Below, piece by piece: positions 18,150 through 25,849 of a DNA stretch of 64,000 nt (position 1 is the first letter of the stretch; every line of letters begins with the position of its first letter). The stretch is from Lacunisphaera limnophila (lineage in GTDB: Bacteria; Verrucomicrobiota; Verrucomicrobiia; Opitutales; Opitutaceae). The stretch is taken from positions 2,867,501-2,931,500 of the forward strand of contig NZ_CP016094.1 in NCBI RefSeq assembly GCF_001746835.1. Direction: 5' to 3'. The notes under the pieces are model-generated. The model had not been told where the DNA came from, did no database searches, and was given only the letters and a program-made list of their open reading frames with translations. The position numbers and the translations under genes are program-made.

Positions 18150-18916
18150 GTGAATCCGCCCCCGCCACCGCCTCCCCGGGGCGCGCCTTTCCCGCCCGCC
18201 CCCGCTTTTCCGCCCCACCTGGGGCGAGTGCCGCATCCGGTCCGGCCCCCGGCCCGGCCTTTCCGCCGCCGGGCGGCGGCGTGAAGTCCCCGATCAAGCC
18301 CGTCGGCGGGCTCAAGCCGCTGGTCCTGCCCCGCCGGGTCAATCCGCTGCAGCGGGCCCAGGAGGCCACACAGGCCACGATTGCGGCCCGCAAGTCCATC
18401 GATGCGATCATGTCGAGCTCCCGCGCCCCCTGGGGCGGCAAGACGGCGCTCAGCGGGGCCCAGGTCGAGGAACTGGAGAAGGCCCTGCGTGCACTGGAGG
18501 CCAAGGTGGGCGAGCGCGAGATGGCGCTGGCCGACGCGGAGAACAAAATGGCCGAGAAGGACCGGGCGCTGGCCGAAACGGAAGCCCTGTTGCAGGCACG
18601 CGAGAAGGTCATCGACGCAATGCGCAAGCAGCCCGCGGCGGAAGCCGGCGGCGGCATGAATCCCGCGGAGCTGGAGGCGCTGGGCAAGCTCAAGGAGGAG
18701 CTGGACCGCCAGGAGGCCTCGATGAAGGAGCAGCGCGCGGCGCTGCAGGAGCGCGAGGATTTCCTGAACCAAAGCGAGGCCTCGTTGTTCGAGAAGATGC
18801 AGGCGCAGCAGGAGAAGGAAACGGAGCTGGAGCAGAAGGAGGAGGACCTGAAGCGGATGGCCCGGCAGCTGGGGGTCCTGAAGGATGAGCCCAAGGAGCC
18901 CATCGAAAAGGCCTGA
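18150..18916 (+). CDS. Proline-rich, coiled-coil protein (apparent frameshift near 18213)
   Basis: The certain part is 18281-18916 (GTG start, 211 residues), dominated by a long coiled coil (about 60-205) of Glu/Lys/Ala heptads such as ELEKALRALEAKVGERE. Upstream there is no start codon in that frame, but another frame opens at GTG 18150 with a proline run (VNPPPPPPPRGAPFPPAPAFPP). Adding one C to the C4 run at 18213-18216 joins the two and gives about 255 residues with a Pro-rich head. No membrane segment or signal peptide. Its position suggests a structural or scaffold partner of the ParA-like protein. Confidence 0.65.
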
Positions 18917-18964
18917 CACGGAACCTCCGGCAGTTTCCCCTTTCCAAGCCTTGCACCCGCCCCT

Positions 18965-20281
18965 ATGCCCCTTTCCGAAATGATCCCACGCCTGCTCAAG
19001 CCGACCGCCCTTGCCCTGCTCGCCGCCCTGCCGGCCCTGCTCCCGGCCCAGACCGACACCACGGCCCGCGAGGACATGCGGATGGAGGACCTGAGCCGCA
19101 ACCAGGGACAATGGTTTTCGCCGCGCAGCAAGCTGACCGTGGGCTTCCGGGTGTTGAATTCGGGCGCCACGGTTGATTTCGGGAAGCTCGGCGGCGTGTC
19201 CTCCCTGAATCCGATCGTGCCGGCCAGCGCCGGGGCGGTGGACCGGGGCTACAGCAACGGGTCCGTCATCCTCGATGTCCTGCGCGCGAATGAAGTGAAT
19301 TCGAGCGGGGTCCAGACCTCCACGCCGGGCGGGCGCTACCAGGTCACCACCCCGGTCGTGGTGGAGGGCGTGACCGTGAACCGCCTGTCGGGCGACTTTG
19401 TGAGCTACACGCCGGGCGTGACGCGCGACTGGCAGATCATGTCGCAGCAACAGCTGCTGGAGGCCCCCGGCTATGTGGCCTTCCGCAATTACAGCACCAT
19501 TTCGGAGGGCGCCACGGCCCGCAACGAGCAGGGCGCCACGGCTGGCGCCGAGCTGCAGTTCAGCCGGGAGCTCGGGCGCGGCGGCCGGTACTTCACCTGG
19601 GGGGTGGCGGCCGGGATCGCCCTGAACGACATCAGCAACAAGGCCGCCGGCACGGTGACCTCCACGTTGCGCACCTACACCGATTATTATTCGCTGAACG
19701 GCGCCTCGGCCCCGTTGAACCAGCTGGACAATCCCTACGTCGAGACCGTGTTCGACACCGACGGCGACGGCTTCGCCAACGCCTACGAGACCACGGTCAA
19801 GCTGAACGCCGTGCCGGACGCCAGCAAGAGCACAGATGTGCTGACGGCCGGGGGCGCCACCGTGACCGGACGCTGGCAGATCAAGGGCGCGTATTTCCTG
19901 GTCAAGCTGGGGCCCACGGTGCGCGCCCAGATCACCGACCGGTTTGGCATCACCGCCAGCGCCGGTTTTGCCGGGGCCTATGCCGGCACGCGCTACAGCG
20001 CGTCGGAAAAGTTTTTTGTGGCCGAGCTGCCCGGCGTGGAGCTCGAGACCCAGGATCCGGTAACGGGCGCCGATACCATCGACAGCACGGAGACGAAGTT
20101 CCTGACCGGCTACTACGCGGATTTGAACCTGGAATGGGACACGAATGGCACCCTCGGGCTCTTTGGTGGCGTGACCGCGCAGCAGCTTGATTCCTACGAT
20201 CAGAAGCTGGGCGATCGCACGGCCAAGATCGACCTGGGCAGTGCCGTCGGCCTGCGGGGCGGCGTCTCGATCAGGTTTTGA
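18965..20281 (+). CDS. Outer-membrane beta-barrel protein
   Basis: 438 residues. Signal peptide of about 28 residues (ALALLAALPALLPAQ). The mature part alternates amphipathic strands and loops (SKLTVGFRVLNSG, GAELQFSRELGRGGRYFTWGVAAG, RWQIKGAYFLVKLGP, ADLNLEWDTNGTLGLFGGV) and ends in Phe (GLRGGVSIRF), the usual outer-membrane assembly signal. One DTDGDGFANAYE stretch resembles a calcium-binding loop. Function unknown. It is the last gene of the ParA-led set, 48 bases after the coiled-coil gene, and overlaps the convergent ispH by 11 bases. Confidence 0.75.
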   Translation: MPLSEMIPRLLKPTALALLAALPALLPAQTDTTAREDMRMEDLSRNQGQWFSPRSKLTVGFRVLNSGATVDFGKLGGVSSLNPIVPASAGAVDRGYSNGSVILDVLRANEVNSSGVQTSTPGGRYQVTTPVVVEGVTVNRLSGDFVSYTPGVTRDWQIMSQQQLLEAPGYVAFRNYSTISEGATARNEQGATAGAELQFSRELGRGGRYFTWGVAAGIALNDISNKAAGTVTSTLRTYTDYYSLNGASAPLNQLDNPYVETVFDTDGDGFANAYETTVKLNAVPDASKSTDVLTAGGATVTGRWQIKGAYFLVKLGPTVRAQITDRFGITASAGFAGAYAGTRYSASEKFFVAELPGVELETQDPVTGADTIDSTETKFLTGYYADLNLEWDTNGTLGLFGGVTAQQLDSYDQKLGDRTAKIDLGSAVGLRGGVSIRF

Positions 20282-22001
20282 GTTCCGCCAGAACCTGCGC
20301 CATGTCGCGCAGGCTGCCGGGAGGAAAGAAGCCGTTGATGCGGGTGATGACCTGCTGGATGAGCCCGTCCGGGCACGAGGCCCCGCCGGTGATTAGCACG
20401 GTCTTGGGGCCCTCGCCGTCCTTCCACAGCGGCAGCTGCTCGGTGTGGCCGGCGGAACCGCGACCGGCGGAGGGGAAGACGTAGTGGAGGATCTGGGCGG
20501 GGGAGAGGATGCTCTTCTCCGACTGGATGAAGTAGGCGCGCTGGCCCAGTTGCTGTTCGCACACCCGGTAGAGCTGGTAGGTGTTGGAGCTGTTCTTGCC
20601 GCCGACGACAAAGGCGGCGTCCAGCGGGACGGTGAGTGCGCGCTGCAAGGCGTCCTGGTTGACCTGGGTGGCGTAGCAGAGCGTGTCCTTGCGGTCCGCG
20701 CCGCCGACGTGGTCGGCGGTGGCGGCGGCGCCGAACCGGGTGGCGAAGACCGACTTGAAGTACTCGATGATCGCGGCGGTCTCGTTCATCAGCAGCGTGG
20801 TCTGGTTGACCACGGCGAGGCGGTCGAGGTGGCGGGCCGGGTCGAACCCCGGGGTATGCAGGCCGGCAAAGCGCGTGAGGATGGCGGCGCGTTTGGCCTC
20901 GTCGGGCGCGGCGATGTAGTCGCCGAGCAGCCGGGCCTCGTCGAGGTTGCGGATGATGAGGGAGGGGGCGTGGCGGCGGGAATTGGAGAACGTGGCCTTG
21001 GTCTCCTCGTGTTCGCTCTTGCCGTGGATGATGACGGTGTACCCGGCACGGCCGAAGTCGCGGGCCGCCTTCCAGACCTTTTCCACCAGCATGCAGGTCG
21101 CGTCGTATTGGGCCACCTTGAGCCCCTTGCGGATCAGGCGGCGCTTGTCCTCGTCGGTCGCGCCGAAGGCGGGGATGATCACCACGTCGTCGCTGGTCAA
21201 TGAGTCCCACAGCACGGGTTCGGTGGAACCGGGTTTGACCGGGACGCCCGCCGGGCTGATCGGCACGCCCTTGTCGGTTTGCAGGTAGCGCAGGCCGCGG
21301 CCGAGGAGGTCCTCGTTCACAAACGGGTTGTGGATCAGTTCGCTGAGCATGAAGACCCGGCGGCCGGGGTTTTCGGCGAGGGTCTCGTAGGCGCGCTCGA
21401 TGGCGTTTTTCACGCCTAGGCAGAAGCCGAAGTGGCTGGGGATGATGTAGCGCACGGCGCCGAAATCGAGCACGGCGGGGGCGCTGGCAGTCCGCTCGTT
21501 GGTGCGGGCGAGGGCCTTGATGGCCTCGCAGAGCTGGCTTTGGTACAGGCTGCGGGCGGCATCGTCCTGCTGGTAGATCGCGCGGTTGCGGTGGCGTTCG
21601 ACGCGGAAGCGGTAGATGTAGTCGTTCTCGCCGAGGTGCAGGTAGGGAATCTCGATGAGGTGGGGTTCGAGCCCGGCGAGGACGGCCGCCAGGGACGCGG
21701 CCTGGGCGGGGCGGGTCTGGTCCAGTTGCTCGAGGGAGCGGAAGCTGACCTCGGCATCCAGCGGGTCGGTGTCTACTTGGGTGAAAAACACGCGGTAGGA
21801 GAGCGCGCCGGCGGTGCAGGTGAAATACTCGGCCGGGGGCAGCGGGGTGGGGAAGCAGGCCTGGAGGCGGGCGGTGGCCATCGCCTCGTCCGCACCCACG
21901 AAGGCCAGGCCCTGCCGCGTGCCAGCCTGGCGGACGGCCAGCTGGTTGCTGAGGTTGAAGGCGAGGATGACGACCTGGGCGGGGACGGACATTCCCTTCA
22001 C
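20271..22001 (-). CDS. ispH: 4-hydroxy-3-methylbut-2-enyl diphosphate reductase with N-terminal extension
   Basis: 576 residues, well above the 310-400 usual for IspH, the last enzyme of the MEP isoprenoid pathway, which carries a 4Fe-4S cluster. The IspH part starts near 184 (YIIPSHFGFCLGVKNA). Likely cluster ligands are Cys194, Cys303 (DATCMLVEKVW) and Cys442 (TLCYATQVNQ). HGKSEHEET, VNQTT and GGKNSSNT are substrate-site motifs. It looks like the cyanobacterial/plant branch. The first 180 residues (AQVVILAFNLSNQLAV, then YLHLGENDYIYRFRVERH) match no domain I recognise. The start could also be ATG 21992. Confidence 0.88.
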   Translation of the reverse strand: MKGMSVPAQVVILAFNLSNQLAVRQAGTRQGLAFVGADEAMATARLQACFPTPLPPAEYFTCTAGALSYRVFFTQVDTDPLDAEVSFRSLEQLDQTRPAQAASLAAVLAGLEPHLIEIPYLHLGENDYIYRFRVERHRNRAIYQQDDAARSLYQSQLCEAIKALARTNERTASAPAVLDFGAVRYIIPSHFGFCLGVKNAIERAYETLAENPGRRVFMLSELIHNPFVNEDLLGRGLRYLQTDKGVPISPAGVPVKPGSTEPVLWDSLTSDDVVIIPAFGATDEDKRRLIRKGLKVAQYDATCMLVEKVWKAARDFGRAGYTVIIHGKSEHEETKATFSNSRRHAPSLIIRNLDEARLLGDYIAAPDEAKRAAILTRFAGLHTPGFDPARHLDRLAVVNQTTLLMNETAAIIEYFKSVFATRFGAAATADHVGGADRKDTLCYATQVNQDALQRALTVPLDAAFVVGGKNSSNTYQLYRVCEQQLGQRAYFIQSEKSILSPAQILHYVFPSAGRGSAGHTEQLPLWKDGEGPKTVLITGGASCPDGLIQQVITRINGFFPPGSLRDMAQVLAELKT

Positions 22002-22027
22002 GGAACCACAACCCCGCCGGGGGTCAA

Positions 22028-22069
22028 CCGCCGGGATGCCGCCGGGATGCCGCCGGGATGCCGCCGGGA
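22028..22069. repeat. Tandem repeat of an 11-bp unit
   Basis: CCGCCGGGATG occurs three times in a row, followed by a nine-base partial copy (CCGCCGGGA), just upstream of ispH (minus strand) and before the ABC permease gene. Confidence 0.85.
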
Positions 22070-22145
22070 GCCGTTGGTCCAGATGGGGCTTTATGCGGGA
22101 GGAGATGCGTTGTAACTTCTTTCCCGTTCCAGGGTTTTATCAGCC

Positions 22146-24641
22146 ATGCCATCACCACGCGATGACGATCCATCCTTCGCCGGTTTTATGACCGGGGCAA
22201 CTGGCGACCTCCGCCACGCCACCCGTTTGCTTTGGAAGACCAAGGGCATTACGGCCACCACGCTGCTCACCCTGGCGCTCTGCATCGGGGCCACGACCGC
22301 CATTTTCTCCTCGGTCTATGCCCTGATGCTGAAGCCGCTGCCGTTCAGTGAGCCGGAGCGCATCGTCGAACTCTACACCTCCGCGGCCAAGGCCGGGCTC
22401 AACAAGATGCCGGCCAATGTGCCGATCTATCTCGATTACGGCAAAAACGCGACCTCCTACGAGTTGATCGCGCTCTGGTCCTTCGGCCAGCAGATGGTCG
22501 GCGAGGAGCAGAATCCCGTCCGACTCGACATGGCGCGGGCCACGGCCGAGATCTTCCCCCTCCTCCGAATCCAGCCGCTGCTCGGGGCGTTTTTCACGCA
22601 GGAGCAGAACAAGCCCGGGGCCGACAAGGTCGTGGTGCTCACACAGACGTATTGGCGGACGCACCACGCCGAGTACCCGGAGGTCATCGGCAAGGAGATG
22701 CGGATCGGGAATGAGAACTTCCGGATCATCGGTGTGGCGCCCCGTGTGCTCGAGGCGTGGGATGCGCGGATCAACTTCGTGATCCCGCTATCCTGGCCGC
22801 CGGAACAGGAAAACCCGCAGGGACGCTACGGGGTGGGGCTCCAGCTTTTTGGCCGGCTCAAGCCCGGTATCGCGGCCGGCTCGGCCGATGCCGAGGCGAA
22901 GACGATCGAGCAGCGTTACGTGGAGGCGTCCCCGCCGCAGACCAAGGCCTTCGCCGAGCGTTCCGGCATGACGATGAACGTCGGCGGCGTGCAGGACCAG
23001 CGCGTCAAGCCGGTCCGGACCACTCTCCTCATGCTGCAGGGCGGCGTGGCCTTCGTGCTGCTCATCGGCTGCATGAACGTGGCCAACCTGCTGCTGGTGC
23101 GCGCCAACGCCCGCCAGTCCGAACTCGCCATCCGCTCGGCCCTCGGGGCCGGCCGGAGCCTGATCGCCCGCCAGCTCATCCTGGAGAGCCTGCTGCTCAC
23201 GACGCTCGGCGCCGTGCTCGGGATCGGCCTGGCCTGGGGGGCGTTGCGCGCGAGCAATTTCTACCTGGCGAAGATGATGCCCCAGTCGCTGCCGGCGGCC
23301 CTCGACTGGCGGGTGCTGGGCTTTGCCGCCGGGCTGACCGTCGTCATCGGCGCGCTCATCGGCCTGATCCCCGTCTTTCACATCCTGCGGACCAACCTCG
23401 CCGAGATCATCCAGAGCAGCTCGCGCAGTGCGTCCTCCGGCCGCGGCGTGCGGGCGCTGAGCAGCATCCTCGTCGTGGTCCAGGTGGCAGTCGCCCTCAT
23501 GCTCCTGACCGGCGCGGGCCTCCTGATCCACAGCTTTGCCAAGGCCATCGCAGTTCATCCGGGGTTTGATCCCCAGGGCGTGGTGACGGCCCGCATCATC
23601 ATTCCGCAGGCCCACCGGGCCACGGCGGAATCGGCTGACCGGTTTCAGGAGCTGCTTCGCCAGGCCCTGCGGGAGATTCCGGGCGTGACCTCCCTCGCGC
23701 TGTCGGGGTCCACGCCTTTCCAGGGCGGACTGCCGATCAATGCCTTCACGCTCGAACAGGACACGCTGCCGCCGGGTTCCCCGCAGCCCGGAGCCTTTCG
23801 CGTGCAGGTGACACCCGGCTATGCCGAGACCCTGGGCCTGAAGGTGGTCGAAGGGCGTTTCTACGAGGAGGCGGACCGTGATCCGAAGCGCCGCCACTTC
23901 GTGGTGGACGAGAGTTTCGCCCGCAAGTTCTTCCCGAACGGCTCGGCGGTCGGTGGACGGTTCGCATTTGGCCCGCGGCCGGAAAAGCCGGAGGACTGGC
24001 CAACGATCATCGGCGTGGTGAAGGACATACCCCACAACGGCGTCGAGGAGAAGAGTGGCAATCCGTTCATCTACCAGGTGGTCCCGCAGGGGGCGCGGCC
24101 GGGAGGTGCGACCGTCTTCCTGCGCACGAGCCGGCCGGCGGAGGAACTGATTCCGATCCTGCGGGCGAAACTCAAGGCGCTCGACCCGACGATCTTCGTC
24201 TATGAGGCGAACTCCCTGGCAAAGGTGGTGGGCTCGTCCTTTGACAACCGGCGGGCGGTGATGCTGTTGCTGGCCGCTTTTGCCGGGCTGGCGCTGTTTC
24301 TGTCGGCGCTGGGGATCTACGGGGTGCTGGCCTACGATGTCGGGCAGCGCACGCGCGAGATCGGTGTGCGCGGGGCGATCGGGGCGTCGCAGGGGCAGAT
24401 CATCGGGCTGATCCTGCAGCAAGGCCTGGGGAAGGCGGCGTTGGGTGTCGGGATCGGGCTGGTGGGCGCGTTTCTGCTCAGCCGATACATGACCAGTCTG
24501 CTTTTCGGGGTGAAGCCGACCGAACCAGTCGTCTATGCGGTGGTTGCGCTCGTGCTGTTGCTCGTGGCATTGCTCGCGAGCTATCTGCCGGCGCGGCGGG
24601 CGGCGAAGATCGACCCGCTGGTGGCACTGCGGGACGAGTGA
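22146..24641 (+). CDS. MacB-like ABC permease of the duplicated orphan (ADOP) type
   Basis: 831 residues. Two FtsX-like permease units: membrane segments near 33-55 and 295-425, and a second set near 695-825. MacB-type periplasmic domains lie between them (ARATAEIFPLLRIQPLLGAFFTQEQNKPG and GAFRVQVTPGYAETLGLKVVEGR). Signatures LLRNANARQSELAIRSALGA-type and QRTREIGVRGAIGAS are clear. No ATPase gene is adjacent, as is usual for this family in Acidobacteria and Verrucomicrobia. Probably moves lipids or peptides, or works as a mechanotransducer; the substrate is unknown. Confidence 0.88.
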   Translation: MPSPRDDDPSFAGFMTGATGDLRHATRLLWKTKGITATTLLTLALCIGATTAIFSSVYALMLKPLPFSEPERIVELYTSAAKAGLNKMPANVPIYLDYGKNATSYELIALWSFGQQMVGEEQNPVRLDMARATAEIFPLLRIQPLLGAFFTQEQNKPGADKVVVLTQTYWRTHHAEYPEVIGKEMRIGNENFRIIGVAPRVLEAWDARINFVIPLSWPPEQENPQGRYGVGLQLFGRLKPGIAAGSADAEAKTIEQRYVEASPPQTKAFAERSGMTMNVGGVQDQRVKPVRTTLLMLQGGVAFVLLIGCMNVANLLLVRANARQSELAIRSALGAGRSLIARQLILESLLLTTLGAVLGIGLAWGALRASNFYLAKMMPQSLPAALDWRVLGFAAGLTVVIGALIGLIPVFHILRTNLAEIIQSSSRSASSGRGVRALSSILVVVQVAVALMLLTGAGLLIHSFAKAIAVHPGFDPQGVVTARIIIPQAHRATAESADRFQELLRQALREIPGVTSLALSGSTPFQGGLPINAFTLEQDTLPPGSPQPGAFRVQVTPGYAETLGLKVVEGRFYEEADRDPKRRHFVVDESFARKFFPNGSAVGGRFAFGPRPEKPEDWPTIIGVVKDIPHNGVEEKSGNPFIYQVVPQGARPGGATVFLRTSRPAEELIPILRAKLKALDPTIFVYEANSLAKVVGSSFDNRRAVMLLLAAFAGLALFLSALGIYGVLAYDVGQRTREIGVRGAIGASQGQIIGLILQQGLGKAALGVGIGLVGAFLLSRYMTSLLFGVKPTEPVVYAVVALVLLLVALLASYLPARRAAKIDPLVALRDE

Positions 24642-24655
24642 GGCGAGTTGGGGGG

Positions 24656-24703
24656 GTAGGACCGGTCTTCGACCGGTCCGGGCCAGTTGGAGACTGGCCC
24701 TAC
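24656..24703. repeat. GTAG...CTAC double-hairpin element
   Basis: Same design as 7191-7239: GTAG/CTAC ends enclosing two hairpins, GACCGGTC/GACCGGTC (24660-24667 with 24671-24678) and GGCCAGT/ACTGGCC (24681-24687 with 24693-24699). It lies between the convergent ABC permease and AlkC genes. Confidence 0.75.
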
Positions 24704-24715
24704 GCGGACGCCAAC

Positions 24716-25813
24716 TCAGCGACGCAGTTCGAAATCGCCAGCGGCTAGGATGCGGCCGTTGACCTGAAGCTCCAGTCGATGTCTGCCCGGGTGGTGTTTG
24801 CGTGTCGTGAAATCACGGATCGTCTGGCGTTTCGTGACGACGACAGTTTCGCCGGGACCAAGGGTGAGCTCGCGAAGCTTGAAGACCTTCGCGGAGGTGC
24901 CGCCGGAGGCCTTCACGTAGTGGATTAGGTAGTCGAGGGCGAGGGGCTGGCGGCGACGGGAGGCGGAGGTAAGGGAAAAGGAAAATTCGAGCGCCTGTCC
25001 GAGGCTAAGGCGGGTGGGGCGTACGGCGAAGCCGTTGACCTTGACTGCGGGTTTGGCTCCGAAATTGAAGAGCGCGAGGGCGGGTTGGTGTCCGGCCTTG
25101 ATCAGGGTGCGGGCGGCGCGCTTGGCGATCCATTGGGAGTGCGCGTGGGCGAGATCCCAGGATTTCAGCTGCGCAAGCATCCACGCCGGGTGATCCTTCG
25201 AAATGTCGTTGAGGTGATTGGCGACGGACTTGCGGACGTAGAGGCTGGGATCGGTGCGGAGGTTCTCGAGAATGGGCGCGGTGAGCGTGGGATCGGCGAC
25301 AATGGCTTCGAGGCGGAAGGACCACGGCAGACGCGGGCGGGAGCCTTCGCTGGCGAGGCGGCGGACGTGTTCGTTGTCATCGCGCGACCAGCGTTCCATC
25401 ACGGCGAGGGTGCGGGTGAGGTCGCGGCGCAGGAATTCGCGGATGGCGAACTCGGAGGAGGAGAAGGGCGTGAAGAATTTGAGAGCGGCCATCGACTCCG
25501 CGAAATGGCGGTGGCCGTGCTGGCCGACGAAATCGGGGAGGAAGATGCCGACGAATCCGTGCTGAACGCGGGGGGCGATGCGCTGCAGGAGGGCGACTGC
25601 GGCCGGGAAATCAGGCGGCAGCGTGGCGTGGCAGGCCTCGGTGGCGCGGCGGACGCGCTGGATGAGGGTCAGCTCGTCGAGGCCGGCCGAGGCGACGGCG
25701 AGGAAGCGACGGCGATTGAAGCCGGGATGGACGTCCGCAAGCAGGTCCGCGATCTGGCGGTAGCGGGCGGCGTTGAACCAGTCCTTGAGCGCGGGTTGGG
25801 GATCGGCGGGCAC
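24716..25813 (-). CDS. AlkC-type DNA alkylation repair protein with C-terminal Ig-like domain
   Basis: 365 residues. Alpha-helical HEAT-like repeats fill about 1-250 (HFAESMAALKFFTPFSSSEFAIREFL, WSRDDNEHVRRLASEGSRPRLPW, DPSLYVRKSVANHLNDISKDHP). These are the signature of AlkC/AlkD DNA glycosylases that remove alkylated purines. The last 100 residues (RPTRLSLGQALEFSFSLTS, then HPGRHRLELQVNGR) form beta strands as in the immunoglobulin-like domain of the AlkC branch. Downstream of alaS on the same strand, 37 bases away. Confidence 0.85.
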   Translation of the reverse strand: MPADPQPALKDWFNAARYRQIADLLADVHPGFNRRRFLAVASAGLDELTLIQRVRRATEACHATLPPDFPAAVALLQRIAPRVQHGFVGIFLPDFVGQHGHRHFAESMAALKFFTPFSSSEFAIREFLRRDLTRTLAVMERWSRDDNEHVRRLASEGSRPRLPWSFRLEAIVADPTLTAPILENLRTDPSLYVRKSVANHLNDISKDHPAWMLAQLKSWDLAHAHSQWIAKRAARTLIKAGHQPALALFNFGAKPAVKVNGFAVRPTRLSLGQALEFSFSLTSASRRRQPLALDYLIHYVKASGGTSAKVFKLRELTLGPGETVVVTKRQTIRDFTTRKHHPGRHRLELQVNGRILAAGDFELRR

Positions 25814-25821
25814 GGCGCAAA

Positions 25822-25847
25822 GGCGGGGTTCGGAGACCCCGCCCTAC
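25822..25847. repeat. Hairpin after alaS (CTAC-type repeat end)
   Basis: GGCGGGGT (25822-25829) pairs with ACCCCGCC (25836-25843), followed by CTAC. On the alaS strand it reads GTAGGG, hairpin, then TTTG. The T run is too short to be sure of a terminator. Confidence 0.5.
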
Positions 25848-25849
25848 AA

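Noticed and set aside
16439-19450. Long minus-strand reading frame (1003 codons)
   Set aside because: Antisense to the ParA-like gene and its followers; His/Gln/Leu/Arg-rich shadow without any domain.
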